From DASSCW01 sp036556695 (lineage in GTDB: Bacteria; Chloroflexota; Limnocylindria; QHBO01), in the NCBI GenBank assembly GCA_036556695.1, contig DATBIY010000047.1:32114-96113 (forward strand): a stretch of DNA of 64,000 nt, written 5' to 3'. Below, piece after piece: positions 37,718 through 46,665 of the stretch. The notes under the pieces are model-generated. The model had not been told where the DNA came from. It made no database searches and was given only the letters and a program-made list of their open reading frames with translations. The position numbers and the translations under genes are program-made. The stretch's first letter is position 1; each line of letters starts with the position of its first letter.

Positions 37718-40657
37718 ATGTCCACGTGGTTCGACAAGCTCCTCGAGGAGCTGCAGCGCAGGCAGGCGGAGCAGGACGCCCGGCGCGAGGGCAGGCCGAT
37801 TCCGCGCGCTCGCCGCACGAACGGCGGGGCGAACGGCGGAGACGGACAACCGCCGGGCGAACCGCGCACCGTGCTGTTCCCGCGGCGCAGCGGCGATGGC
37901 GGAACGCCGGTTCGCCGCTGGGTCCTCATCGGCCTGCTGGTGGTGGCTGCCCTGTTCCTGCTTGGCATCGTCGGACGGGTCGTCGACCTGCTGACCGACC
38001 TGCAGTGGTACGGCGCGCTGGGCCGTACCGAGGTGATGACCACCCGGCTGTGGGCACAGGTGGCGCTGTTCGGCATCGGATTCCTGGCCTTTGCCATCCC
38101 GGCCATGGCCAGCATCTGGCTGGCGCGCCGCATCGCGCCGCAGGTGCCCATCCGCCGCATCGGCCAGTTCGAGATCCCGGATGCCTCGCGGGCCATCACC
38201 ATCGGTCTGGTGGCAATCGGCGCCTTCCTGGCGCTGATATCGGCGGGTGCCTGGAGCGCGAGCTGGCAGACGGTGCTGCTGTGGGCCAATGGCTCCGACT
38301 TCGGCAGGGTCGACCCGAACTTCGGCCGCGACATCGGCTTCTACGTCTTCGACCTGCCGTTCCTGCGCTTCGTGCAGGGCTGGGGCATCGCCGCGCTCAT
38401 CGGCATCCTGCTGCTCAGCCTGGGCGCCTATGCGGCCGGAGCGCTGCGCTGGCAGTTCCGCCTGACCGCCCCGGTGCGGGCGCACATCTCGATCCTGGGC
38501 GCCCTGCTGCTGCTCCTCATCGCCGCCGGCTACCAGCTCGACATCCCGGAGCTGTCGTACTCGACCTCCGGCTACGAGTCGATCCAGGCCGCAACCTACA
38601 CCGACATGAATGCCCAGGTCCCGGCCTACGTGATCCTGACCTTCGTGGCCGTGGCGGCCGCCGTGCTGCTTCTGCTGAACATCTGGTTCCGCACCCTATG
38701 GGCGCTGGTCCTGGCCGGCGGCGCCTGGTTCGCCCTCTCGATCCTGGTGGGTGGCCTGTATCCGGCCTACGTCCAGAACTTCCAGGTCAACCCCAACGAG
38801 CTGAACGTCGAGCGGCCGTACATCGCCAGGCACATCGGCTCAACGCGCGAGGCGTTCGGGCTCGACTCGATCGAGCTGCGCGAGTTCAGCGGCGAGCAGT
38901 CCCTTAACGAGGCGGTGTTCGACGAGGACGCCGCGACCATCGAAAACCTGCGGCTGTGGGACTACCGGCCGCTGCTGACGACTGTGCGCCAGGACCAGAT
39001 CCTGCGGCGCTACTACGAGTTCCTGGACGTCGACATCGATCGCTACGAGATCAACGGCGAGCAGCGCCAGATCATGCTCAGCGCCCGGGAGCTGGACGTC
39101 GAGCAGCTGGCCGACGCGGCGCGCACCTGGACCAACGAGACCCTGGTCTACACCCATGGCTACGGCATCACCGCCGTGCCGGTCGACGGCGTCAGCGCGC
39201 AGGGCCAGCCCGATTACCTGGTCAGCGGCATCAACCGCGAACCGCAGCTGCCGGTTGGCCAGCCGCGCATCTATTTCGGCGAGGCGACCGATACCTACGT
39301 CGTCACCAACACCAACACCGCCGAGTTCGACTACCCGCTGGAGGAGTCATCGGAGGCGGGAGCCACCACCGTGTGGCAGGGCACCACGGGTGTCAGCATC
39401 GGCAACCCGTTCAGCCGGCTGCTCTACGCGCTGCGCTTCGGCGACCTCAACCTGCTGATCAGCAACCAGCTGACCGGCGACTCGCAGATCCTGTTCCGGC
39501 GCTCGCTGGCCGAGCGGGTGCCGCAGCTGGCGCCGTTCCTCCACTACGACCACGACCCCTACATCGTCAGCGCAGGCGAGCGGCTCTACTGGGTCTGGGA
39601 CGCGTACACCGCGACCGATCGCTACCCGAACGCGCAGCCGCTGGACGACGGGGCCTTTGCCGGCGCCAACTACGTGCGCAACAGCGTCAAGGTGGTGGTG
39701 GACGCCTACGACGGCACGGTTCGCTTCTTCGTGGCCGATCCGGCCGAGCCCATCCTGGCCGCCTGGGCGCGCATCTTCCCGTCGCTGTTCGAGCCGATGT
39801 CGGCCATGCCGCAAGAGCTGGAGGCGCACCTGCGCTTCCCGGAGGACCTTTTCATCGCGCAGAACATGGCGTACCGGCTGTACCACCTGCCGGCCACCGA
39901 GAACGGAGCGACGAACTTCTACAACCAGGAGGACCGCTGGGCGATCCCCGACGACGTGGTGACCGGCTCGGGCCAGCCCATGGAGCCGTACTACGTGATC
40001 ATGCGCATCCCCGGCGAGGACGAGGCGGAGTTCGTGCTCATCCAGCCGCTGGTGCCCGAGCAGCGGCCGAACATGATCGCCTGGACCGCGGCGCGCATGG
40101 ACCCGGGGGTGTACGGGCAGCGTATCGCCTTCCACTTCCCGAATGACACCTCGACCGACGGCCCGGCGCTGGTGGAGGCGCGGATCGACCAGAACGACGC
40201 GATCGCCGCCCAGTTCGGCGTCTGGCAGCGGTCCGGCTCGTCCATCATCCGCGGCAACCTGCTGGTGCTGCCGCTCGGCGAGGACGGCCTGGTCTACGTG
40301 GAGCCGATCTTCCTGCAGGCAAGCGGCGCGCCGTTCCCCGAGTTCGTGCGGGTCATCATGGTCGGCAACAACCGGGTCGCCTTCGCCGAGAACGTGGAGG
40401 ACGCCATCGAGCAGATCCTGGGCGGCCAGGCGCCGCCGACGCCCGGCGGCCCGGGCGGACTGCCGGAGGACGTTGCCGGCCTGGTGACGGAGGCGCAGCG
40501 CCTGTTCGACGAGGCGCAGGCCGCGCTGGCCGCGGGCGACCTGGGCACCTACCAGGAGCGGCTGAACGAGCTGGAGCCCATTTTGGAGCGGCTGGGCGAG
40601 CTGACCGGCGCCTCGCCACAGCCATCGCCCAGCGCCGCCCCCAGCGCATCGCCGTAG
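37718..40657 (+). CDS. UPF0182-family large membrane protein
   Basis: A 979-residue protein. The N-terminal ~60 residues are cytoplasmic and charged; about seven transmembrane helices follow (from VRRWVLIGLLVVAALFLLGIVGRVV at ~65 to LVLAGGAWFALSILVGGLY at ~340). A large extracytoplasmic domain starts near QVNPNELNVERPYIARHIGSTREAFGLD, the family hallmark, and includes NPFSRLLYALRFGDLNLLISNQL and RVPQLAPFLHYDHDPYIV. The C-terminus is a Pro-rich linker, a short helical repeat and a Ser/Pro/Ala tail. The function of UPF0182 is unknown; purD starts 3 nt later. Confidence 0.93.
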   Translation: MSTWFDKLLEELQRRQAEQDARREGRPIPRARRTNGGANGGDGQPPGEPRTVLFPRRSGDGGTPVRRWVLIGLLVVAALFLLGIVGRVVDLLTDLQWYGALGRTEVMTTRLWAQVALFGIGFLAFAIPAMASIWLARRIAPQVPIRRIGQFEIPDASRAITIGLVAIGAFLALISAGAWSASWQTVLLWANGSDFGRVDPNFGRDIGFYVFDLPFLRFVQGWGIAALIGILLLSLGAYAAGALRWQFRLTAPVRAHISILGALLLLLIAAGYQLDIPELSYSTSGYESIQAATYTDMNAQVPAYVILTFVAVAAAVLLLLNIWFRTLWALVLAGGAWFALSILVGGLYPAYVQNFQVNPNELNVERPYIARHIGSTREAFGLDSIELREFSGEQSLNEAVFDEDAATIENLRLWDYRPLLTTVRQDQILRRYYEFLDVDIDRYEINGEQRQIMLSARELDVEQLADAARTWTNETLVYTHGYGITAVPVDGVSAQGQPDYLVSGINREPQLPVGQPRIYFGEATDTYVVTNTNTAEFDYPLEESSEAGATTVWQGTTGVSIGNPFSRLLYALRFGDLNLLISNQLTGDSQILFRRSLAERVPQLAPFLHYDHDPYIVSAGERLYWVWDAYTATDRYPNAQPLDDGAFAGANYVRNSVKVVVDAYDGTVRFFVADPAEPILAAWARIFPSLFEPMSAMPQELEAHLRFPEDLFIAQNMAYRLYHLPATENGATNFYNQEDRWAIPDDVVTGSGQPMEPYYVIMRIPGEDEAEFVLIQPLVPEQRPNMIAWTAARMDPGVYGQRIAFHFPNDTSTDGPALVEARIDQNDAIAAQFGVWQRSGSSIIRGNLLVLPLGEDGLVYVEPIFLQASGAPFPEFVRVIMVGNNRVAFAENVEDAIEQILGGQAPPTPGGPGGLPEDVAGLVTEAQRLFDEAQAALAAGDLGTYQERLNELEPILERLGELTGASPQPSPSAAPSASP

Positions 40658-40660
40658 CGG

Positions 40661-41938
40661 GTGGACATCCTGGTCCTGGGGTCGGGCGCGCGGGAGCACG
40701 CGCTGGCCTGGCGGCTGTCGCGCGACGAGGGCGTGCGGCGCGTGCGCATCGCGCCCGGCAACGCTGGCACGCCGGCGGTGGCCGACACGGTCGCCGGCCT
40801 GGACCCGCTGGACCCGGCAGCGGTCGCCCGCTACGCGGCCCGCGAGCGCTGCGACATGGTGGTGATCGGCCCAGATGCATCGGTGGCCGCCGGCGTGGCC
40901 GATGCGTTGGAGACTGCCTCGGTGCCGGTTTTCGGCCCGTCACGGGCGGCCGCCCGGCTGGAGTGGTCCAAGGCGTTCGCCAAGGAACAGCTGCAGCGTG
41001 CCGGCGTGCCAACCGCACCCTCGGCCACCTTCCACGACGCGGATGACGCGCTGGCCCACGCCCGGACACTCGACCGGCCGCCGGTGGTCAAGGCCGATTG
41101 GCTGGCGGCCGGCAAGGGAGTGGTGGTGGCGGAAGATCTCGAGGAGGCGGAGCGCGCCATCCGCGTGCTGCTGGACGGCGCGATGCCCGGCGCGCTGCTG
41201 GTGCTGGAGGAGCGGCTGGTTGGCCGCGAGGTATCGGCCTTCGCTCTGGTCTCAGGTGAAGCTGTCGTGCCGCTGGGCGCGGCATGCGACTACAAGCGGC
41301 TGGGCGACGGTGACATCGGTCCCAACACCGGTGGCATGGGCGCCTATACGCCGGTGCCCTGGTTCGGAGCGCGCGAGCTGGAGGAGGCGGTGGCCACCGT
41401 GTTCGAGCCGATCGCCTGGCGCATGGCTCGCGACCGCAGTCCGTATCGCGGCGTGCTCTATGCCGGCCTGATGCTGACCGACCGCGGGCCGATGGTGCTC
41501 GAGTTCAACGCCCGCTTCGGCGATCCGGAAGCGCAGGTCCTGCTGCCGATGCTCGACGGTGAGCTGGCGACCGCCATGCTGGGCGTGGCCAGCGGCGATC
41601 GCGGACAGATGGAAGGCGCACTGGTCGGTCGCCCCGGCGCCGCCGTGGGCGTGGTGCTGGCCTCCGAGGGATATCCGGATTCGCCGGTCACCGGCCGCCT
41701 GCTGCAGGGAACCGATCCGGCGGGGCGGGAGGACGGCGGGCCGGTGCTCTGCTTCCATGCCGGCACGCGCGCCGCGCCGGGCGGCGTCGAGTCGGCCGGC
41801 GGCCGGGTGGCGACCTTCGTCGGCCTGGGCGACGAGTTGGCGGTCGCGCGGGAAGCGGCCTACGCGGCCATCGCGGCGGCCGACCTGGACGGTGGCCAGT
41901 ACCGCACCGACATCGCACAGCGCGAGGTCGGCGCATGA
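40661..41938 (+). CDS. purD: Phosphoribosylamine-glycine ligase
   Basis: A 425-residue ATP-grasp ligase making GAR from phosphoribosylamine, glycine and ATP. It begins ILVLGSGAREHALAWRLS, the family start, with VVIGPDASVAAGVADAL, PPVVKADWLAAGKGVVVA (ATP-binding), DYKRLGDGDIGPNTGGMGAYTP and LEFNARFGDPEAQVLLP for metal binding. GTG 40661 follows UPF0182 by 3 nt; the stop overlaps the next gene as ATGA. It is part of the scattered purine set. Confidence 0.96.
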   Translation: MDILVLGSGAREHALAWRLSRDEGVRRVRIAPGNAGTPAVADTVAGLDPLDPAAVARYAARERCDMVVIGPDASVAAGVADALETASVPVFGPSRAAARLEWSKAFAKEQLQRAGVPTAPSATFHDADDALAHARTLDRPPVVKADWLAAGKGVVVAEDLEEAERAIRVLLDGAMPGALLVLEERLVGREVSAFALVSGEAVVPLGAACDYKRLGDGDIGPNTGGMGAYTPVPWFGARELEEAVATVFEPIAWRMARDRSPYRGVLYAGLMLTDRGPMVLEFNARFGDPEAQVLLPMLDGELATAMLGVASGDRGQMEGALVGRPGAAVGVVLASEGYPDSPVTGRLLQGTDPAGREDGGPVLCFHAGTRAAPGGVESAGGRVATFVGLGDELAVAREAAYAAIAAADLDGGQYRTDIAQREVGA

Positions 41939-42876
41939 GGCCTTTCCGCTTCCTGGCGGGCGCCAGCGAGCCGATGAGCGCGCGCGAGTTCGCCGAACGT
42001 GTGCGGCGCGCCGAGGCACTCGGCTTCGACACGCTGGTCTTCCCCGACCACGTCGTTCCGCAGCTGGCCCCGGCGCCCGCCATGGCCATGGTCGCCGCGC
42101 TGTCCGACACGCTGCGGGTCGCCCCGTTCGTGATCAACAACGATCTCCGCCACCCGGCGGTGCTGGGCCACGACCTGGCCACCGTCGACCTGCTGTCCGA
42201 CGGGCGGCTGGACGTGGCCATCGGCGCCGGATGGAACCTGCGCGAGTACCGCGCCATGGGCATGGCCTACGACCCACCGGCGGTCCGCATCAGCCGCCTG
42301 GCCGAGGCCGTGACCGTGCTGAAGGGCTACTTCGGCGACGAGCCGTTCAGCTTCGCCGGCGAGCACTACACCATCAGCATGCTGGACGGGCAGCCGAAGC
42401 CGATCCAGCGGCCGCACCCGCCGTTCATGATCGGCGGCGGCGGGCGCCGGGTGCTGCAGCTGGCCGCGCGGGAGGCGCAGATCGTCAGCCTGGCGCCGCG
42501 CGCCGGCCGCGACGGTCGCGGCGAGAACGCCAGCATCAGCTGGGAGGCGACCGTCGAGAAGGTGGGCTGGGTGCGCGAGGCGGCCGGCGCGCGCTTTGCC
42601 GAGCTGGAGCTGAACGTCTACCCGTCGCGCGTCTCGCCGCGCATCACCGACGACGCGCGCAGCGCTCTGCGCGAGGCGGCGGACGAGATCGGCCAGCGCT
42701 TCGGCGTGCGCCCGGACGAGGAGATGCTGCGGGGCTCGCCTCACATCTGGATCGGGTCGCTGGACGAGCTGACCGACAAGGCGCTGCGCCTTCGCGCGGA
42801 GCTGGGGATCACCTCGCTGATGCTGGGCGAGGTGGACGAGCTGGCGCCGCTGGTCAGGCGCCTCGCGTCAAGCTAG
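41935..42876 (+). CDS. LLM-class F420-dependent oxidoreductase (coupled to purD)
   Basis: A 313-residue luciferase-like oxidoreductase. Motifs: RRAEALGFDTLVFPDHVVPQLAPAPAMAMVAALSDTLRVAPFVINNDLRHPAVLGHDLATVDLLSDGRLDVAIGAGW, and later HPPFMIGGGGRRVLQLAAREAQIV and WIGSLDELTDKALRLRAELGI. It resembles the TIGR03621 (F420-linked) subgroup. ATG 41935 overlaps the purD stop (ATGA), so the two are cotranslated; a direct role in purine synthesis is not evident. Confidence 0.83.
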   Translation: MRPFRFLAGASEPMSAREFAERVRRAEALGFDTLVFPDHVVPQLAPAPAMAMVAALSDTLRVAPFVINNDLRHPAVLGHDLATVDLLSDGRLDVAIGAGWNLREYRAMGMAYDPPAVRISRLAEAVTVLKGYFGDEPFSFAGEHYTISMLDGQPKPIQRPHPPFMIGGGGRRVLQLAAREAQIVSLAPRAGRDGRGENASISWEATVEKVGWVREAAGARFAELELNVYPSRVSPRITDDARSALREAADEIGQRFGVRPDEEMLRGSPHIWIGSLDELTDKALRLRAELGITSLMLGEVDELAPLVRRLASS

Positions 42877-42927
42877 GCCAGCGGATAGGCTTCGGAGCCG
42901 CCAGGCAACATACTTTTGGGCCAGGTA

Positions 42928-42956
42928 TTGACAGGACTTCTGGCTGCGACGATTCT
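42928..42956 (+). promoter_or_regulatory. Promoter of the RND pump operon
   Basis: TTGACA (42928-42933), 17-nt spacer, GATTCT (42951-42956). The predicted leader to the first ATG (43020) is about 57 nt. Confidence 0.7.
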
Positions 42957-43019
42957 TCGCACCCCGAACGCCAGGGTGGCGCCGGGAGAGGGGAACTTCC
43001 CGAGCAGGCGAGGAACGTC

Positions 43020-43079
43020 ATGGGCGCTCGACGACGGAGGTCGTGTGCCGCGTGCATCGGCGTGGGTGGTCGACGGTGA
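43020..43079 (+). CDS. Possible 19-residue leader peptide of the pump operon
   Basis: ATG 43020 has GAGGA 5 nt upstream and encodes MGARRRRSCAACIGVGGRR, then TGA, which overlaps the GTG start of the pump (GTGA). It contains a CxxC pair and many arginines. A translated leader with cysteines next to a metal-type efflux pump could sense metal or set translational coupling. It is too short for statistical support. Confidence 0.4.
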   Translation: MGARRRRSCAACIGVGGRR

Positions 43080-46000
43080 CAGCCTTCAGCGCCATCACCG
43101 GCTGGTCATCGCGCTTTGCGCTGCTGATCCTGGGGCTTGTCGCCGCGGTCATCATCGTCGGCGCAACGCAGCTGAACAGCGTGTCGGTTGATGCGGTCCC
43201 CGAGTTCAACCCGCCGTTCGTCGAGGTCCAGACCGAGGCGCTCGGGCTGTCCGCCGAAGAGGTGGAGCAGCTGATCACGGTGCCGCTGGAGGCGGACCTG
43301 CTCAACGGGGTCGCGTGGCTCGACTCGATCCACTCCCGCTCCATCAGCGGCCTCTCGTCGATCACGCTGACCTTCGAGCCCGGGACGGACGTGATGCGAG
43401 CGCGCCAGATGGTGTCGGAGCGCCTGACCCAGGCCCACGCCCTGCCGAACGTCTCCCGACCGCCGGTCATGCTCGAGCCGATGTCGTCGGCCAGCCGAGT
43501 GATGATGATTGGCATCGCGTCCGACGACCTGTCGCTGATCGAGCAGTCGGTGCTGGCGAGATGGACGCTTAGGCCGCGGCTGCTGGGCGTACCCGGCGTG
43601 GCCAACGTGGCGATCTGGGGGCAGCGCGAGCGGCAGCTCCAGGTGCTGGTGGATCCGGCTCGCCTGTCCGCGCACGAGACGACGCTCGAAGACATCATCA
43701 AGACCACGGGCAACTCGCTGTGGGTCTCGCCGCTGACGTTCCTGGAGGCCTCCACGCCTGGCACCGGAGGGTTCATCGAGACGCCCAACCAGCGGCTCGG
43801 TGTGCAGCACGTGCTGCCGATCACCTCGGCGACGGACCTCGGTCGCGTGGTCGTGGAACGCGACGACGCGGCCGCCGGCGACGCCACGCTCCGACTGCGG
43901 GACGTGGCCGACGTGGTCGAGGACCACCAGCCCCTGATCGGGGACGCCATCATCGACGGCCAGCCCGGGCTCTTGCTGGTGGTCGAGAAATTCCCAAATG
44001 CCAATACACTGGAAGTGACTGCCGCCCTGGACGCGGCGCTCGATGCGCTGGCGCCGGGCTTGCCGGGCATTGAGCTTGACCGCACGGTCTACCGCCCGGC
44101 GGAGTACGTGACGGACGCGATGGTGAACGTGGCGCTGGCAGCCGCCATCGGCTTCCTGCTGGCCTTCGCCGTGCTCGCCATCCTGCTGTACAGCCTTCGC
44201 GCCGCGGTGGTTGCCGGCCTGGGTCTGGCAGCGGCCATGGTCGTCGGGGCCCTGGTCCTGCACCTCCTGGGTGTGACCTTCAACGTCGTGGTGCTGACCG
44301 GGTTGGCGCTCGCGCTGGCTGTCGTCGTGGACGACATGGTGACGGCGGTCCACGAGACGCTGTATGGGCCCGCCGACACCGCCGTGTTCGACGCACGGCG
44401 CCTTGGTGCCTACGCGTTGGTCATCGCCCTGATCGCCATCGTCCCGGCCTTCTTCATCCCAGGCGAGGCGCACGCGTTCGCCCCGGCCCTCGCCGGCGCC
44501 TACGCGGTGGCGGCCGTGGCGTCGACCGCGGTCGTCCTCACCGTGGTACCGGCGCTCTCCCGGCTGCTGCTGTCCGCCGACGGTGAGCGTCGCCGCTCGC
44601 CGGCACGTGCCTGGCTGGTGACGCGCTACCGCACGATCCTGCAGCGCCTGGTTGACCGCCGTCGCTCCGCTCTGGGGTTCGCGACAGCGGTCACCATCGG
44701 AGTGGTGGCGCTGAGCGCGATCAGCCTTGCGCCGCGAGCCGACGGGTCGCTGCTGCCGGAGTTCCGCGAGCGCGCGCTGCTAATCGACGTGCATGCCCCG
44801 CCGGGCACGTCGCGCGGGGAGACCTCCCGCCTGCTAAGCGGCCTGATCGACGAGCTGCAGGCGGTGGAGGGAGTCGCCAACGTCGGCGCGCACATCGGCC
44901 GCGCCATCCTGTCCGACCAGGTGGTCGGCGTGGACAGTGCGCAGGTGTGGGTCAGCCTGTCCCCCGACGCCGACGCGTCGGCCGTATCGGGCGTCAGGCT
45001 GGCAATCGAGAGCTACCCGGGCATCGACGCGCGGATGATGACGTACGGGGGACGCCGCATCGAGACGGTCCTGGGCCGCAGCGGCGAGGACCTGGTGGTG
45101 CGCGTGTACGGCAATGACGCGGCCGTGCTCGACGCGAAGGCCGGCGAGATTGTGGACGCGGCTGCCGGCATCGATGGCGTTGCCAGCGTCGAGCGCCGTG
45201 CCACGCCAACCGAGCCTGCGCTGGAAATCGAAGTGGACATCGGCGCCGCGGAGCGGTATGGCGTCACGCCCGGCGACGTGCGCCGCTCGGCCACGACCCT
45301 GCTTTCCGGCATCGAGGTGGGCGCGCTGTTCGAGGACCAAAAGGTGTTCGAGGTCGTGGTCTGGGGGGCGCCCCAGCTGCGCGCCGACGTCAACAGCATC
45401 GGCAACCTCCTGATCGATACGCCGAGCGGGGAGCAGGTTCCGCTGTCGGCGGTTGCCGACGTGCGGGTGGTTGACGGGCCGAGCGTCATCGAGCGCGAGG
45501 GCGTCGCCCGCTATGCGGACATCGCCATCGGCACCAGCGGACGATCCCTCGACGAAGTGGCCGCCGACCTGCGCAGCGCGATCGCCGCCGTCGAATTCCC
45601 GCTGGAGCATTACGCGGAGCTGATGGCGCCGGCGCAGGCGCGCGCCGAGGAAATGATGGGCCTGGCGCTTGCCCTGCTGGCCGCCCTGGCAGCCCTGTTG
45701 CTGGTGTTGCAGGCCGCATTCGAGAGCTGGCGTCTGGCAGGGCTGGCCCTGCTCACCCTGCCGGCGGCCGCCTCCGGCGGCGCTGTCGCGGCCCTGATAA
45801 CCGGTGCGCAGCCCTCGTTGGGCATGGTGATGGGCTTCGCGGTGGTGATCGTGCTGGCCGCCCGCAGCTCGGCGGTCATGCTCGCCCAGCTCCGCACCGT
45901 CGAGAGTGGCCAGGGCGAAACCCCCACCGCCAGCGCGGTGCTCAATGCGTCTGCCGATCGGGTGCTGCCCATCCTTACCTCTGCGCTGGCGGCGGGAGCC

Positions 46001-46222
46001 TGCCTGCTGCCGTTCGCCGTCCTGGGCGACCGCGCAGGCCTGGAGCTACTGGGGCCGCTGGCGGTCGTCGCGCTCGGCGGACTGCTGTCGACCGTACTGG
46101 TCAGCCTGCTCGTCATCCCGCCGGCGTACCTCGGTCGCGGAGCGGACGCGGACCGGGTGCGCCCATCGCTGCCGGCAATGGACGGCCTGCCTGGCGAGCG
46201 GCAGCCGGTGGCCACCCCATGA
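43076..46222 (+). CDS. RND-family efflux pump (CzcA/heavy-metal type), first copy
   Basis: A 1048-residue RND transporter with 12 predicted helices and two periplasmic-type loops. The N-terminus, after TM1, reads VSVDAVPEFNPPFVEVQTEALGLSAEEVEQLITVPLE, typical of HME/CzcA pumps. TM4 keeps the proton-relay pair Asp419-Asp420 (VVVDDMVTAVHE). Later segments include VEKFPNANTLEVTAALDAALDAL and EVDIGAAERYGVTPGDVRR. GTG 43076 gives a normal RND N-terminus; GTG 43043 in the same frame adds 11 residues. No TolC-like gene is nearby, fitting a single-membrane cell. The substrate, a metal ion or lipid, is not visible. Confidence 0.88.
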   Translation: MTAFSAITGWSSRFALLILGLVAAVIIVGATQLNSVSVDAVPEFNPPFVEVQTEALGLSAEEVEQLITVPLEADLLNGVAWLDSIHSRSISGLSSITLTFEPGTDVMRARQMVSERLTQAHALPNVSRPPVMLEPMSSASRVMMIGIASDDLSLIEQSVLARWTLRPRLLGVPGVANVAIWGQRERQLQVLVDPARLSAHETTLEDIIKTTGNSLWVSPLTFLEASTPGTGGFIETPNQRLGVQHVLPITSATDLGRVVVERDDAAAGDATLRLRDVADVVEDHQPLIGDAIIDGQPGLLLVVEKFPNANTLEVTAALDAALDALAPGLPGIELDRTVYRPAEYVTDAMVNVALAAAIGFLLAFAVLAILLYSLRAAVVAGLGLAAAMVVGALVLHLLGVTFNVVVLTGLALALAVVVDDMVTAVHETLYGPADTAVFDARRLGAYALVIALIAIVPAFFIPGEAHAFAPALAGAYAVAAVASTAVVLTVVPALSRLLLSADGERRRSPARAWLVTRYRTILQRLVDRRRSALGFATAVTIGVVALSAISLAPRADGSLLPEFRERALLIDVHAPPGTSRGETSRLLSGLIDELQAVEGVANVGAHIGRAILSDQVVGVDSAQVWVSLSPDADASAVSGVRLAIESYPGIDARMMTYGGRRIETVLGRSGEDLVVRVYGNDAAVLDAKAGEIVDAAAGIDGVASVERRATPTEPALEIEVDIGAAERYGVTPGDVRRSATTLLSGIEVGALFEDQKVFEVVVWGAPQLRADVNSIGNLLIDTPSGEQVPLSAVADVRVVDGPSVIEREGVARYADIAIGTSGRSLDEVAADLRSAIAAVEFPLEHYAELMAPAQARAEEMMGLALALLAALAALLLVLQAAFESWRLAGLALLTLPAAASGGAVAALITGAQPSLGMVMGFAVVIVLAARSSAVMLAQLRTVESGQGETPTASAVLNASADRVLPILTSALAAGACLLPFAVLGDRAGLELLGPLAVVALGGLLSTVLVSLLVIPPAYLGRGADADRVRPSLPAMDGLPGERQPVATP

Positions 46223-46638
46223 CTGGACTGCGCGTTGCCCTCGGCGTGGCCTGCATCACGCTGGCGAGCTGCGGCGGAGGTGCGGCGCAGGCTGCTCCCC
46301 CGGCGCCGGCCGTCGAGGTCGAAGAGGAAGGCGACGGCCGGGTCACCCTGGTGCTGACGGAGGACGCGGCCGAGCGCCTGGCCCTGGAGACATCCCTGGT
46401 CCCCAGCGCCGCACCGCATGGCGTGCCGGAATCGGCGGTCGTGTACGACGCCGCAGGCCATGCGTGGATCTACCTCGAGCGGGCGTCGTTGACCTACGCG
46501 CGCGAGGCGGTCGAGGTCGTGGAGGTCGCGGCCGGGACTGCGGTGCTGGCCCACGGCCCTCCGGCGAATTCGCGCGTGGTGGTGGTGGGCGCCATGGAGC
46601 TGTACGGCGCCGAGACTGGGATCGGCGGCGACCACTGA
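46219..46638 (+). CDS. Short lipoprotein resembling the C-terminal end of an RND adaptor
   Basis: A 139-residue protein with a lipobox (LASC, about residue 18). The rest resembles only the last domain of CzcB/CusB-type adaptors: VPESAVVYDAAGHAWIYLERASLTYAREAVEVVEVAAGTAVLAHGPPANSRVVVVGAMELYGAE. The helical hairpin, lipoyl and beta-barrel parts are missing. ATG 46219 overlaps the upstream pump stop (ATGA), so it is made with that pump. Without an outer membrane a full adaptor is unnecessary, so this may be a minimal periplasmic-type subunit; alternatively it is a decayed adaptor. Confidence 0.72.
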   Translation: MTGLRVALGVACITLASCGGGAAQAAPPAPAVEVEEEGDGRVTLVLTEDAAERLALETSLVPSAAPHGVPESAVVYDAAGHAWIYLERASLTYAREAVEVVEVAAGTAVLAHGPPANSRVVVVGAMELYGAETGIGGDH

Positions 46639-46665
46639 GCCGATGAGCGGGGCGGGGCAAAGGTC

